A stretch of DNA of 64,000 nt from Mucor racemosus (GCA_027405735.1 JAPEHQ010000004.1:1054001-1118000), one strand, 5' to 3'. Counted from the first letter of the stretch, positions 25,389 through 39,349 are shown. Made by a program: numbers and translations. The notes: generated by a model from the sequence alone, not told the origin.

Positions 25389-27596
25389 ATTTTTTTTTTT
25401 TTTTGTAGATGAAAGTAAAAAAGAAAAGAAAAAAGAACTCGAATGAAAAATTTCATGTTTTTGCATTATTTTAACAGAATTAAGGGGGGGATAGATGGTC
25501 ATTATTATCATTGAAAGAGAAAAAAAGAAGGGGTGAAAGTAAATCAAGGAGAAAAAAAAGACAAGGAAGAAGGATTGGTGTTTATCAATTTACCAACCCA
25601 ATTCCTTTGAATTTATCGTTAAAGGGAGAAGATGAGGTAAATTCATTGGTAATAATTATATAAATTATCCCCCTCTTCCCATGAATATCATCATTAAACT
25701 ACTATTGTTGTTGTTATTATTGTCGATTGCTTGTTTGTCTTGTTTTTTTGTATTGGACCACATTCAAATTTCTTGCTTTATTTCGTTGAGCAATTGATCT
25801 ATTGAATGTAAAATAATTATTTCATCCGCATATACTACGGGCTTAGATGGGTTTGTGTTTAATAATTTTCTTTGTTATTGTCAATTAAAATGCATACACG
25901 ATCGTTGTGTATATTTCATCAATAACAATCATTGCATGTGTTGTATTTGTGTTTGGGTGTGTGTATGCCCACCTATCTTATTTCAGGAGTGCATAGAAAA
26001 TAGAATGTGTGGACATTTATATACGTAGTTCATGCTAGTTAAATCTAATCTATATAAAATGCTTTAACTTGATCTGATGTAAAAATGTCATTTTCAATTA
26101 GTTCAAGGCGTATTATACATAATATGCAGTAAATTAGATCAAATTTTTATCATTTTTCTACGAAACAAAAAATATTAGCATGGATTGGATATGCTACTTA
26201 TTGTGTATAAACTAAAAAAACAGACTATAAACATTTTTATCTCTCTTAACAAACCCTTAATATCATAAACTATTTATTCCGTCGCTTTTTTGTGGTCTCT
26301 GTTGCTAGGTTTTCTGGTTCCTGGTTGCTATGGGCTGAGTTTAGACAAAATGTGTCGATTGTTGCTTGTTGCAGTATTTCCAGCCATTTCAGGAAGATTT
26401 ATCAGTTTAATAATTTCGTCTGAATTAAAGTGAATACATTATATCATGATTCAATCCCTTTTCCCCAACCCTCTTCGATTAAATCATGATCTTAGGGGCG
26501 TTTTTGCGACGATACAACAGTTTATTTATTAGGTAAAGCTATATATATATATATATATTATACCACCTTCGAAAGTATTATTTATCAAATAAGAGATGAG
26601 ATTTATGATACAACTCATTGCTTTTAAAATTTTTTGATAAGGCATCCAGATTGGGGGAATTTTTGCTTCAACCATAATCTTGAGGAAAAGCGCTTCATTA
26701 GCAATCAAAGAAAATCTCCATCACAGACGATTTGTAACCGTAGATTATAATTTGTTTGTTTCGTTCTTTTTTTGGATAGTTTCATGTTCAACGCCAATGA
26801 CTTACTGATACCCTCGTCATAACATAACATATTTCCATGATAATGTTTTTTGATCAAAACTCATGATTGTGTATAATATGTGTGATAATGAACCATGGTT
26901 GAAACGGAGAAAATGTAGCATGTAATCAACGATGATGCAAAGAAGCATATATTTCTAATGAATCTCTCTCCTTTTTCATCTTTAAGTGGCATGAATGAAT
27001 CTATGTTATGATACATGATTTCATTAAACTTGCATGTCCATAATTATCAAACACAAATTACTTTATGCATTTGACGTATTGGCGTTTTGCGCGTGATATT
27101 AATGAAATTATAGATTATATAAAATTGACATGTCAGGAGAGGATAGAAGATTGGGCAAGTATTGCATTAATTTACAGTAAAATATAAATCCAATTCGTTG
27201 GGTATCGATATATGCAATGCCTTATATCCCTCCCCCCTAACAAAAAATTATATTTCTTTTTTCGAGTCAATAATAATCTCCACGATTATAGTTCATATTA
27301 AAATGGTTAATAGTGATACCAAATACTGTATACATTTAACGAAAAACGATTCACAATATACAAATACGATGTATAACACAGTAGCGCACAGACTATTTTC
27401 CACTTAACATACATGCAGGCATACGATAATAACATAATAAAGAGTAACCTGATACGAGAGCAAAGGGATTTCCATGCAAATATGAATGGTATTCAGTATA
27501 TAAACCTCATTCGATTATGGTGTATTCATTTAACATTGGAAGTTTTGTAATCTAAAAATAACTGTAATTTCACTAAAGCGGAAACCTTGCATTGTT
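25389..27596. other. Intergenic region between the TBC gene and SGF29
   Basis: No gene recognised. It is AT-rich with an (AT)n run near 26540 and several homopolymers. It must contain the TBC gene promoter at its left end and the SGF29 terminator at its right end. Confidence 0.5.
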
Positions 27597-28859
27597 TTAT
27601 TTGACTTTTGGCACTTCTAAAACGTGTCCTGGCATTACATATTTGTACTCATTGTTATCATCTTCAAATTGAACTTTATAGTTACCAGAATAACTCAATT
27701 CTTTGTTCTATAATGGGAATTAACAAAGAGCAATTGCAAAAATAATTACAAAACTTACTTTGGATGGTGGAGCAGCAACTTTAGCTCTGTAAAAACATGT
27801 GGTTCCGGGATAAAGCGCCAATACATCTTGACCCATGTTTATTTCAGATAAGCCTTTGGCTTCATCTACATTCGGAATAGGAATCACATTTCGGGGCTGT
27901 AACATATAACGTCTGTATTATGATAATGACAAATGTGTTATTTATAACGAATTATATATATAAACATGGTAATATAATTTTTACTGTTTTTGGCCAAATT
28001 CGTCCTGATCTACATCTTCAACTTCATATCTATTTTTACAAAAGATGCATAAAAGGATTTGAAAAATAACAGAGAACGAGTGATTTTACCTGTTTTTGTC
28101 ATTGTTATAGCTAATGACAACTGCAAGGATCCATTCTTCATTTTTATCTTTTTGTTTTGGTTGTTTTGCAGCAACAGAAGTTCCATGTGTCAATATATTA
28201 TGATGTCTATATATAATATTTGGATAAATAAGATTTATCAAGGCATAATTCACATCTACGTACGTTTTGGATTTCTTTGCTGAAATCGTAGGAGTGCCTG
28301 AAGCAGAGGAAGAAGAATCGTCTCCTTCTGCTCTTCGCTTCTTTCGTTTTCCATCAATAACTTGATTCAATTATTAAATGCATGAATTTGCATACGATAA
28401 AAATGATAAAACTAACCATGATTGTACTCTGACGCATCTCTTAATGCAATCAAAACAGATACTTTTTCTATTATATCATGAATAATTCTATATTAAAATC
28501 ATGCAAAAATATTAGAACTTGTTGTTTTACGGGTTTCCATGATTCATACTTTGATTCATTATTTGATAGATCAATGCCACCTCGATAGAAATCCATTAAT
28601 TTATTACCAACAGTAGTTGGTATACCTGTTTTTATATTGTCAATAATCAATTTTCTTCTGAAAAGAAGCCTTGTCTTTGTGTACCTTGATCCATATTTAC
28701 AGCTGTATGAATATGGTTAATGCCAGTTACTACATTTGCTGTATCCTTTTGAACATGCTCTAATTTCGCAAGTGCAACACAAATTTGTTTCCATAAACTA
28801 ACTTCTTCATTTGTATCATCCAAGTTGGCTGAGCGGGATGTACGTGATTTACGATCCAT
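27597..28859 (-). CDS. SGF29: SAGA-associated factor 29 (SGF29), tandem tudor domain protein
   Basis: Eight exons (28685-28859, 28550-28625, 28417-28487, 28264-28360, 28090-28206, 27985-28029, 27759-27912, 27597-27707), separated by introns of 51-72 bases and in consistent phase, give 281 residues; the human protein is about 293. SGF29 brings SAGA and related acetyltransferase complexes to histone H3 trimethylated at lysine 4. The N-terminal third is a predicted helix (LWKQICVALAKLEHVQK) leading to the family motif IIEKVSVLIALRDASE. A basic, serine-rich linker follows (KRKKRRAEGDDSSSS). The C-terminal half is the tudor region: GTSVAAKQ, EWILAVVISY, YEVEDVDQDE, RNVIPIPN, VLALYPGTTCFYRAKV and YKVQFEDD. 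The gene is divergent from CotH. Confidence 0.93.
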
Positions 28860-29678
28860 AACTATTTCAATAATTTTTATAAAGGGATAAACGGATATAC
28901 GGAAGCCAAACAAGGGTAAATTTGTTTATTTTGATATGTAAAGTGGTATTGATTTTTTTTTCTTTATAAAAATGCAACAACCAGGTGGCTATTGAAGAGT
29001 GAATGTTATATTTTGTTGCGAATAATATTAAATAAAAAACCGAGAAAGGAGTTTCTATACTATTCAAGTCGAAATAAGCGCAAAAAAAGTTTTGTTTCGA
29101 CTCAAACTCAGTCTCCTTAATACCCTTACTACAGCAGGAGAGAAGCCAGCAGAGTGGTTGTAGAGAGACGCTTTTTCTATATCTTCCCAAGCACACATGC
29201 GCTTAATGCGCACAACATTACACAAAGCTTAGCGGATGTTTCCTCGATTGCATCTCCGATGTTTGATATTGAAATGTGTCAAAATTAGGTATACCCTTGA
29301 TATTTCTTGTTGCAATCCCTCGTAGACATACAATGTAGATCTTGAATTTAGATAAACTTATGTTCAAACCCTATTAATTATAGAAAAATAGAAAAAACCA
29401 TATAATGCCAAGCGAAAATTTGAAACAAAACGAACGTAAACTACCCGCTTTGACCAACAAAATGCAAATAAAAAGTTATTTTTGGATATGTGTATGGAAT
29501 TATAATTGAAAAATGACGATATCATACTATAGGTGTTGTTTACATGCAACTAAAAATACCCGGAAAATATAATATCACATTTGACAATTATTAACAAGTG
29601 TTTTTTCCTGGTAATTCAATGCAATAGTCAATAGACAACCTGTCAGTTTCTGCCCCTTTTTATTATTCCGAAAAAGAG

Positions 29679-29679
29679 T

Positions 29680-29711
<32 letters not shown>

Positions 29712-29712
29712 G
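29679..29712. repeat. (TTG)n microsatellite, about 11 units
   Basis: Perfect TTG/GTT repeats in the CotH upstream region. Confidence 0.9.
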
Positions 29713-30373
29713 ATATTACTAATACTGTCGTGATTTTGTTGTGTCACTTTTTTTTGCGTGAATTATACAAAAAGTTACCAATATTGAAAAAAACATTGGT
29801 TTCATAAAATATCGAAGCTCATCTTTTCTAATATAATGAAACATGCCATTTTTATTTTTGGAATATCAGCTCAATTACTGTACGCAAATTACGTTTTTCT
29901 TTCATATGATTCTATATATATAAAAACAAAAAAAAAAAATAACAGAGCCAAACTATAAACTGATAATTTCTATAAATATCATTTGCTACTACATTCGTCA
30001 AACTATTTTCTGCCATTATTTTCTGCTGTGTTTCTTTACATTTCTATCAACAACACGTGTCCTCGTGTGTTAAGAATTGATAATTGAGATTTGGGATTTT
30101 AAACATAAAGAAAAAAATGAGGAGGACATGATGGGATGTTTATAAAAAGGGGGGAAAGGTTCAGCTTACATGACCCTAAAACTCCTATTTTTAGTTTGAG
30201 GTCTTTCCCTCTCTATCTCTCTTGTATTTGAAGAGCAGTTTTCTTGGGTAGTAAATTCTATATTTATTTACTCGAAAGTTTTACTTTTTGGTCAGTCTCC
30301 GCGATATCTTATTTTAGTGCACGAGGGGAGATTCATAATAATCAAATAAATATAAAAAACAAAACAAAAAACG

Positions 30374-30381
30374 TATAAATA
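30374..30381 (+). promoter_or_regulatory. TATA box of CotH
   Basis: TATAAATA lies 83 bases before the CotH start. It is followed by a pyrimidine-rich stretch (30405-30440), a common layout at strongly expressed fungal genes. Functional assignment is inference. Confidence 0.55.
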
Positions 30382-30463
30382 CAATTAACATTTCCCGCAT
30401 TTCAATTCCTTTTTTCTTTTCTATTATCACTCATTTTTCAAAGCGGAAATTAATAATTTAATC

Positions 30464-32323
30464 ATGAAATCTCTCGCTTTTGTTGCCGTTGCACTCTTAT
30501 CCGCTGTTAATGCTGCCAATGTTACTTTCAAGGTCATTGCTCCTTCTGCTTCAGAGCAAGTTCAAGTCAACATTGATGGCACTCTAACTGAGTTGAGTGC
30601 TGCTGATGCTGATGTTCCTTATTATACTGGTTCTGCTGATTTACCTGATAATAAATCTTATATGGTAAAATATTAAATTTCCCTTTTTTAATACATTAAT
30701 TAATTCCAATCACACAAATAGTACGTTGTTGATGGTAAAGCCGAAAATTTCACTCGTTCTTTCTCTGGCGGTAATGCTACCAAGAACGAATTTTACGAAC
30801 GTGAGGTTACCTATGCTACCAACATTCCCGAATTACCTAGCATTCTTTCAAACGGTTCTTGGACCCGTGGTTCTACATCTGATTCTATTTGGGATTCCAA
30901 TTATCTTCCTTCCATCTTTATTACTGGTGATGAAACCCAAATGAATGATTTGATTGAAAATGTTCCCAAAACTACTTACAATGCCAAGATTACTTTTATT
31001 GGTCCCGACTCTGTAAAGACTATTGAAAATTGTGTATTTGGTCTTCATAGACCTGGTCGTAAGAACAATGATGCTAAACAAACTTGGGTTTGGTCTCTCC
31101 CTGAAGGTACCTTCTATGCTGATCGTAATTGGTTCAAGATTAGACATATGGAAGAAGACCCTACTCAACTTCGTGAAAAGCTTTATGCTGATATTGCCCG
31201 TAAGATGGGTACATATGCTAATGAAGCTAACATGGTCCGTTTCTTCATTAACAAGGAGGGTATGGGTACCTTCAACATGCTTGATGATGTTATCATGTAT
31301 TCTTACATTAACGCCATGTTCTATGGTGGTGATGCCCCTGAGCAAATGGGTCCTCTCTACGATGGTGGTTCCGGTGCTGATTTCAACCCTGCTACAGGTT
31401 ATGATAACTTTGTCCCTAATGTTGAGTCTCCTCTTGATCAAGATGCCCTTGCTCCTTTTGCTGAAGCCATTGCTGATGTTGATTTCTCCAAGGATTCTGA
31501 AGTTGAAGCTATTGCTCAATACTTTGATTATGATCAATTCCTTCGTTTCATGGTTATGGAATACCTTACTGGTTCTTGGGATGCTTACTGGCAAGAACAA
31601 ACCAACGATGGTGCCTACATTGATACCAACGAAAACAAGTTATACTATCTCGGTCAAGATTATGATGCCTCTTTCGGTGTCAATCTTCCTTTCGACACTG
31701 ATTTCGTCGATGTTTCATATGGTTCTTGGGTCAAGCAATTCCCCAATGCTTTCTTGATCAACAAATTCCTCTCTAACCCCACTGTTAACGCTACTTTCCA
31801 AAACTATTTGACTACCACTGTTGAGGAAATCTTCAACTATGATACTCTTAAGGCCTATGTCGAAGCTCGCCATAACTTTATTTACCCTGATCTTGAATGG
31901 GATCGTTCTATCAAGCAAAGATCTCCTGGTAACATCTTTGGTTGGACCGCCAAGCAAACTACTGACAACTTGTATAAGGCTGTTTCTGCCCCTGGTGAGA
32001 ATGCTTCTTCTACTGGTGGTGCTCAATTTGGTCTTCTCGAATGGGTTCAATTGAAGGAAAAGTCTCTTAGATCTCAACTCGAGATTGATTCTAAGGACGC
32101 CACTACTCCTGAACAAGCTGATACCGATGCTTCATCTGCTGATGTTTCTTCTGCTGCTGCTGTTCCTGAACAAGCTTCTGCTGATGATTCCAAGATTGCT
32201 GCTGCTTCTGTCAAGGAAGCTGTTGCTGCCAAGGAAGAGATTTCTACCTCTGCTGCTGGTAAGACTCTTCCTCAAGTTTTGTCTGCTGTCGCTGTTGTTG
32301 GTGCTGTTGCTGCTCTTCTTTAA
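30464..32323 (+). CDS. CotH: CotH-family spore-coat/invasin-type surface protein
   Basis: Exon 1 is 30464-30664 and exon 2 is 30722-32323, with a 57-base intron, giving 600 residues, the usual length in Mucorales. The protein has an N-terminal signal peptide (MKSLAFVAVALLSAVNA) and a CotH kinase-like domain. QTNDGAY sits at about residues 359-365 and GQDYDASFG at about 378-386. A Ser/Ala/Glu-rich stretch follows (about 515-575), and a hydrophobic tail (VLSAVAVVGAVAALL) fits a GPI anchor signal. CotH proteins sit on the cell surface of Mucorales, and some members bind host receptors; whether this member does cannot be told from sequence. Codon choice is strongly biased to GCT, GTT, GGT, AAG and CTT, unlike the neighbouring genes, suggesting high expression. 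A long minus-strand open frame (30848-31600) is a shadow of this codon bias. Confidence 0.95.
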
Positions 32324-35300
32324 ATTCATATATAATTCATCTTTTACATGTATAAATCTTAATTGTTCATTTTTAGATTTATATCTATCCCCCAATTTTA
32401 TTCTTTTCCCCTTAAAAATGTCTCTCATATCTTACAAAATATTCACTTTTTAACTATATTCTAAATAATATGTGATAATAATAAAATTAAAAAAACTATT
32501 TTATACAATAAATTTGACAGATTCATGCTTATTTGTGATACATTTCTGTGATACCCTTGTCAAACGATTCAAGGGCGCACGGACACAAACATATATAAAT
32601 GATACCATGGTTGAATGTCTACTTTATCATCTTGTTTTTGCCTCAACAAAGTCTAAACGAACGTTGTTATAAAACCTTGGACATATAATACACAACCAGA
32701 AAATGAAAAGATAAAAATAAACTTTGGATGTTCTCCCGCCCCTTCATTTTTTCCCTTGCCTTTCCCCGTATTCAGCAGATCAATCAGAAACACAGCAACT
32801 CATGTTCAATTGACTTTTATATATTTATAAATATATTGCATGTTGAAATCCAACTGATGCACCCAGGCCTTTTTACCGTTGAATTGGTTCCATTCATTAT
32901 GAAAAACATGAAAAAAAAAAAAAAAAAAAAAAAAAAAGATCGTCGTTTTTTGTCTTGTTGGCGTTATTCTAACCTGACTAGGAAAGAAAAACATCTCCTT
33001 TCGAGGTGCCCGCTAAGCACTTCTCCCTTTTATTTTACATGTACCAAAGTAACTTGATTTTCATTACAAAACCAATAGGAGATGTGGCAAATAAATCAGC
33101 GCGCATAGTTCCCTATGTTCTGTTTGTGATGAGGTTTATATTCAATATACTCCTATGAAATATTTGACAGGAGTATCTTGCATAAATGTATGCAGGCAAA
33201 GAAAAAAAAAAGAACATTTGTCTGGTACCAGATGATTCCATGCATAATTTGCTGTGGTCAGGAGACTTGAATAGTTTATAATCTGGTTTTTATTCATCCC
33301 TCCAATGTATACATATTTCTTATGTAGCACAAATAAATCAAGAAGCAAGGTGCTTTACTGTTTACATGGCATACATATTACTGTTTGTTTGTAAATTAAA
33401 CTACATCATGTTTGGATTCAATGAATTGTATATTCCTCTTTTTCTTTAGTACACAAAGAGTTGCTTATTTTAACCACTTTTTTTGATCTGGTTTCATTTA
33501 ACAAAACCATGTTATTTCATTAAAATAGCTCATCGACATTTAGGAGGTGCATCCCATAATCCTATTTTTCGTCCATCTAGTTTCAGTAGTAGCCATGAAT
33601 TTCCCCCTGTGGTGTGAGGGCGAAAAGGAATTGTTATGTTTCATTACATTGGAGCATCGAATCTACTTGATTGGACAAATCCCTTTCCGTCTTTTAATCA
33701 CATTGCCAATTGATCAGCCCATTTTAATATAAAATACTATAATACTACAGTACATACAGAATGCCTAGTGTTTCTACCATGCTGCTAATTTTAGATACGA
33801 TCATTTATTGGGTAAATATTTGCCAAAATAAAACCTAATCGTTTATCTACAAAGTTAAATATGTAAAATAATCCATTTTAAAACCTGCAACGCCCTTAGC
33901 TCATAAAGTTAGGTTTGCAATTATCGGATTACATCTTAATGGAAGAAAAAGTGGTGCAGTGTTTGTAGAATGTATGTAAGCACACATTATCAACCAAATC
34001 GTGAAATAATCTACCATGAGATCGTGCATGGAATTTGAATTAAATGACAATAATACATTTATACAGGAAAATCATTATTACAGTAAATTTGTTTGACACA
34101 AATTGTGCATATATTCATTATTATATTTATTTAAATTAATAACTATGCAGAGTACTCATATATAATAGATATCTAGTGGTACTAGGTATAATTACTAATG
34201 TTACATTCGTGCTCAATATCACTAGAGTCTCTATACTCGCCTAACGACTTGAGATTGCATCATCAATACCTCATAAAGACTTTATAAAAAACGCGACGTT
34301 CTTTCTAACTACCCTATTTTCATCATTTTTGCCTAAAAAATGTTACAGTTTATTTCCTAAAGCTTTCAAAACATTCAATCCAATTTGGTATGCATTGAGC
34401 CTACGATATATCTATAACAATCCTTTAAACGTGTTTCTAAATCGACTTTATCAGCAGCAAAAACATTTCAAACTCCGGTAGATTGAAATTTTGATTTTAT
34501 TCAATTTCAACGACATTTTGAATATTTCAATGTTTATTTTGTAAATTTAACAGAAAATTGTAAATATAGCAGATGTATCTTATTAAATAACATTTGTATA
34601 ACTTTTGATGGCGCATCCAATGATGCCATTTTTAGAAAAACCCTTTACCCAAAATTTATCAGAAATTTCAAAACTAAAAAAAACAGTTTTTATGCAAAAG
34701 TGGCATATTTCCAAAATATAATATCAAATTAAAAGGTTTTATATGAAAAATAAGGAAATTCTATACATGTTTGACTTAGAAATGCTATAATAAAAAATGC
34801 CATTTTGGACGTCTAAAATTAGAAAGAGCGATTTTAGTAAATTTCCCCTTATGGTAGCAAGGGTTTGGAAGCTTGAAAATGATAAAAAAAAAATTGCCCT
34901 AAAAACTTTGAAAAAAAATATAGCAAGTAGCCATATGATTTAAAAAATAGTTTTGGTTAATTTTGCAATTCATAAAAGGCTTTTAAAGATTTGAAAAAAC
35001 TCTTTAAAGTTGATGATTTTAGGTGATTTTGATCTCAAGCACTATGTGTAGCCATGATTTACTAAAAACAGCAACATAACAACAATTCCAAATTAAATTG
35101 TATGAGTAAAGCAATGCTAAAACGCTAACATCATTTGATGGAGACATGTATAGTTGCTTTTTTTTAGGTATTTGAACACTTTTATCTATTGATTGGCGGA
35201 TACCATCACAAAATCCCTTATATGGTTTATCAAAACTTTATTTCGGAATACAGATGTAACGGATGGTGTTTAATTTCCTTGTTTGAAATAAAGTTTTTGA

Positions 35301-35599
35301 CAGAAAGCTTAATTTATCAGGCCGAATACCAAAAAATCCAGATTTTTTAGAATCGATTTTAATAAAAAAGAAAAAAAAAACGTTATATAGCTCATGTACA
35401 GCAGATATATATTCTGCTTAACCCATTTTGTAGGGACATGCTCGCCTGATGCTTATGTAATCCAAATTTTTAATGATTAATTACCATTAACAAATCTCAA
35501 CAAAATAACACATGATTTACATGAAATGTTTAGAATCCTGAATTTTCAAATTTCTCTCCTGTTTTTTTTTTTTTTTCTTTTTTTTTTTTTCTTTTTTTT

Positions 35600-35635
<36 letters not shown>

Positions 35636-36274
35636 AAGCTAAATACGATCTTCTCTTATGTGGAAAAAATTAAAAATATACCTAGTCTATATACTCTCCT
35701 ACTTAGATTACACTAAAGTATTATGCTTGGCATATATAGTGGATAATAACATTGGGTATTATTTATAATACCAAATAAAGTAAAATTATAGTTAAAATCA
35801 AATCGCTAGTCCAACTATCCATTGGTTGTTATTGTGACTCAAACCAAATCTAAGCCATTTTTATATTAAACATGCTTGTAATTTAGCGCTGTCAAAATCA
35901 TCATCATGATACATTAATAAAAATGAGCACAGACTTATATTATACATCATATTATGGTTTATATTGTGTTTTCTATTGCGATTATACTGATCAACTAGAT
36001 GGAAGCTTTAGACTTTTGATCTAGCAAGAAAAAAAAGTAAATTCTAACCGTAAACCCGGAGATGTCGTATCAACCATCAAGTTTATTTAGATACTATCTC
36101 TGCTGATATCTATTTACTTACTCCGATATGTGTCTATGTGATACATTTAGATAAAGGTTAAACGTTTTTCTTCTTAGAGTTTCTTCTCTTCTTCTAGTTT
36201 TGCATCTATAATTTTTTCTCTTTTAAATACATATATATATATATATAAATAAATAAATAAATGTATATACCGCA
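32324..36274. other. Intergenic region between CotH and the LrgB-like gene
   Basis: No gene recognised in almost 4 kb. It contains a poly-A run (about 32910-32937) and a T-tract punctuated by C (35562-35635). The interval 34300-35400 is extremely AT-rich with A/T homopolymer words and may be decayed repeat sequence. Confidence 0.5.
35562..35635. repeat. Poly-T tract with C every 13-14 bases
   Basis: C occurs at 35577, 35591, 35605 and 35618 in an otherwise pure T run, making a (CT13)n array. Confidence 0.9.
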
Positions 36275-38273
36275 ATGTCGAAACTATATCTATCAAAATT
36301 AAATCGAGAAGCAGATCATATAACTGGGGCCACTCGAAAATTTTTCGGCCAACAAGTACCAGATTATGTCAAAACATTACCGAGCATTAAAAAAGACGCT
36401 ATACGATGGTCCTGTAATATTCTGTACTTTGGTGTTGGATTAATGTACAATTGGGGGGTCAGTGCCGTTTTACGACAAATGCCCAATATGCATAAATTTC
36501 CATCAAATGTTGCAGGCATGATTGTATTGTTCTTTTTGCTCATGTGTTCACATACTGCATTTCCAAAATTCACTGATAAACTAGTGCTATTTATTGATCC
36601 GTACTCATCATTTGCACTAAAAAGTATGAATATCATGTTCGTACCGGCCGTAGTAGAAATCGTAAATAATCCACCTACTACTGGAAACGAAGTCGGCAGA
36701 ATGATTTGTGTATTTAGTGAGTATTTTGTAAATTATGATTTGTCATAATAATTATTCTAACATTTGATTTTTATAGTCGTTGCCTATGTAATTGGATTTT
36801 TACTATGTACATGTATAGTACGTGGGTTAAGAAGCCTCATATATACCCCTTTTTCCTTATTAAAACATAGAAAGCATGATGTTGATAATGATCCAGCGAC
36901 AACAGCAGCAGTAGCTGGCAATACCGAAAAAACCAAAATGCATAGAAATAGAACATTAGATGAAGAAGAAGTTGAAATCGATATACCAGACAATGCTCAT
37001 TCGAATAGAGTTTCATCCGTTGCCACTTTAGATACTACAATTCAACGTCATTCAAACGTTGATGCTGCTTCTTGCGCAAGTACACTTAATCATTCTCCAT
37101 CATCTGCTTCTTTAAGAGGAGATCACATTGGTGGAAGCAATGCAGCAACTCCCAGTATCACCGTAGCTCCACAATGTTGCTCAAATAACAACAATGTACT
37201 TTACGAACCTTATGATTCCACACGACCAAAAAAGCATGGACCTCTTCATTATTTTGCTATTTGGTGCATGCAACAATCAACGTTTGACGATCTTACCTTA
37301 TTTATCATTTTCAGTCTGTGCGCCTTTATTTATTTACCTCTGCCGGAAGACAACCCAGCCATGCCCTTTTTTAGATTATTCCTGTATTTTGTCATGACTA
37401 TATTACTTTATTCAGCAGCATGTCGTTTACCATCCAAAGTAAGGATCGTTATACATCCTATTATCTTGACATCTGCTTGTACAATGGCTGGTATCGCTTA
37501 TTTCGAAAGAGTCAAAGGTTTTGATATCAAACACGGCGTCAATCTTTACAAGACTGGTATTACATTTATTTCTCTAGTAGAAAAGACAAATGTTGGTTGG
37601 CCTGGTGGTGGAGATATCTTGGGTGCAACTATGGATGTTGCTATTATCTCTTTGGCTTTCAATGTTTATAAAAGTAGACCAGGCTCATTGCTTGAGGTAA
37701 GTTTCTAGTTATTGATGCATAGTTTATCATTCATGACGGATATCTAACTATAATATTATATATAGTGGATTATCATTCTTTTTTCTATCGCACCAATGGC
37801 ATTTTTGATCATGTTTGTTACCCCTTTGTTTGCTCATGGTATTGGATGTACACCAGGTGACAGTCTAGTTTGGGCTTCAAGATCAGTTACTACTGCCATT
37901 GGTATCGTTATCGGCAACGTTCTTGGTGCTAATGAAAGTGTAGTAACCTGCATTATTGTATTCACTGGTATTATGGGTCCTCTTTGTGGACCATATTTAT
38001 TGAAACTTGCTCGAGTAAGAAATGGTATGTATAAATTATTTGATAATTTAATATAGATAGCCTTATTAACTGATTTTCAAAGATGATTACATGACTATCG
38101 GTATCGCGATGGGTTGCAGTTCTCATGGTGTGGGCACAGCTTATCTCATTAGCAAAAATCCAAGAGCCAGCGGTATGGCATCAATTGCTTTTGCTGTTTT
38201 TGGCACGATTGGCGTTGTCGTTGCATCTATTCCTATTCTTTCGGATACCATCAGGCGCATTTCAGGTTATTAA
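36275..38273 (+). CDS. LrgA/LrgB-like fused membrane protein (PLGG1-type transporter family)
   Basis: Four exons (36275-36716, 36777-37696, 37766-38024, 38083-38273) with introns of 60, 69 and 58 bases give 603 residues in consistent phase. The first 165 residues contain several hydrophobic spans and resemble the LrgA/CidA half. A polar, serine-rich linker follows (about residues 185-305, with HRNRTLDEEEVEIDIP). The C-terminal half matches the LrgB/CidB family: EKTNVGWPGGGDILGATMD, SVTTAIGIVIG, IVFTGIMGPLCGP and a final GIAMGCSSHGVGTAYL signature. In plants the fused relative (PLGG1) carries glycolate and glycerate across the plastid envelope, and bacterial LrgAB/CidAB are linked to pyruvate transport and lysis control. 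The fungal substrate is unknown. A long (AT)n and TAAA run just upstream (36230-36262) may include its TATA element. Confidence 0.85.
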
Positions 38274-39349
38274 TTATGTATATTATTTTAGTGTACCATG
38301 TATTATTCTGTATTATTTACTGTCCCCCTTTTCTTCCCAACTCACGCACAACACAATCACACAATTTATCTTTTATTAATCATCGCACAATTACGTTTTT
38401 GCTATTTAGCAACCTTTCATAACAACTAAATCGTTATTTCACACATGTGAAATATAAATAGAACATCAAAGAACTTTGCACACACTGATTTTTATGATGA
38501 TTGATTTGTGATGATGAATAAGTTTAAAAGCAGTTTTGTTATCGGATGAAAACTCTTGATTTCTGTTTTTCAATCATTGATATACCTACCAATTTAAAAG
38601 CTTTTTGATATCGTAATATATCACATCAAAGGTACATTTCGGAGCATGAGTTCTTATTGATTTAAACGCTACTCAATATTATATAAAGACATTTACAGCA
38701 CTCATAAATGCGAAAAACACTCTCGCAGTATAATCTGACTTGCAGCTTGTTTTACCGATTACTCACTGTCCACTACTTTTTTTAATCATTGATTGCTAAC
38801 CATCTATAATAAAGCAACTCGTCTAACAAAGCAAAGATTTACGATTTTTTTGTACTTTTTTGGTATTCATTTGCCTACAGCTATACAAATCAATATTTGA
38901 ACTTCAACGTATTTTTTTAAAAATAAATAAATGTAGAACACATTGCATTACATCTTTGATTACGCATAAAGAGGATGTTTACTTATTAGTTTCAATAGTT
39001 GTTATTGCGATAATGTATGCTAATTTAGGCTGGTTTAGCGCTATTCCTCACTTTAAATGGTCTGCTGAGCCACAAAACTCACTTGGAAAAAGGGCATGCT
39101 TTATTCCTACGATTTAACCAGAAAATTAATGGGATATCAAAATTGTATCTCTGAATACTGTTACAGCTTTAATATATATTTTGAAACTTGTAGCCCATTT
39201 GAATCAACATTCATTGATTTCAAGCATTTTTTCAGTTACTAAATTTTTTTCAAGCAGAAGAAAAGACTTTTTTTTCAAAAACGTGTGCAAAAATCCTTCA
39301 AAAACAGTGGTTATCTAATAAAATCAGGATATATTCTTCATATGTCTAC
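38274..39349. other. Intergenic region up to locus 2
   Basis: No gene recognised. An 85-codon open frame at 38860-39117 has no recognisable features. The outer end of module A3 begins at 39350. Confidence 0.5.

Larger units (their letters stand above)
28860..30463. other. Divergent intergenic region between SGF29 and CotH
   Basis: No gene recognised. It contains a (TTG)n microsatellite (about 29679-29712), pyrimidine-rich stretches and the CotH promoter at its right end. Confidence 0.5.

Noticed and set aside
30848..31600. 250-codon open frame on the minus strand inside CotH
   Set aside because: It is a mirror of the strong codon bias of CotH and has no recognisable domain.
38860..39117. 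85-codon open frame before locus 2
   Set aside because: No recognisable features and no conserved neighbour; AT-rich composition makes such frames common.
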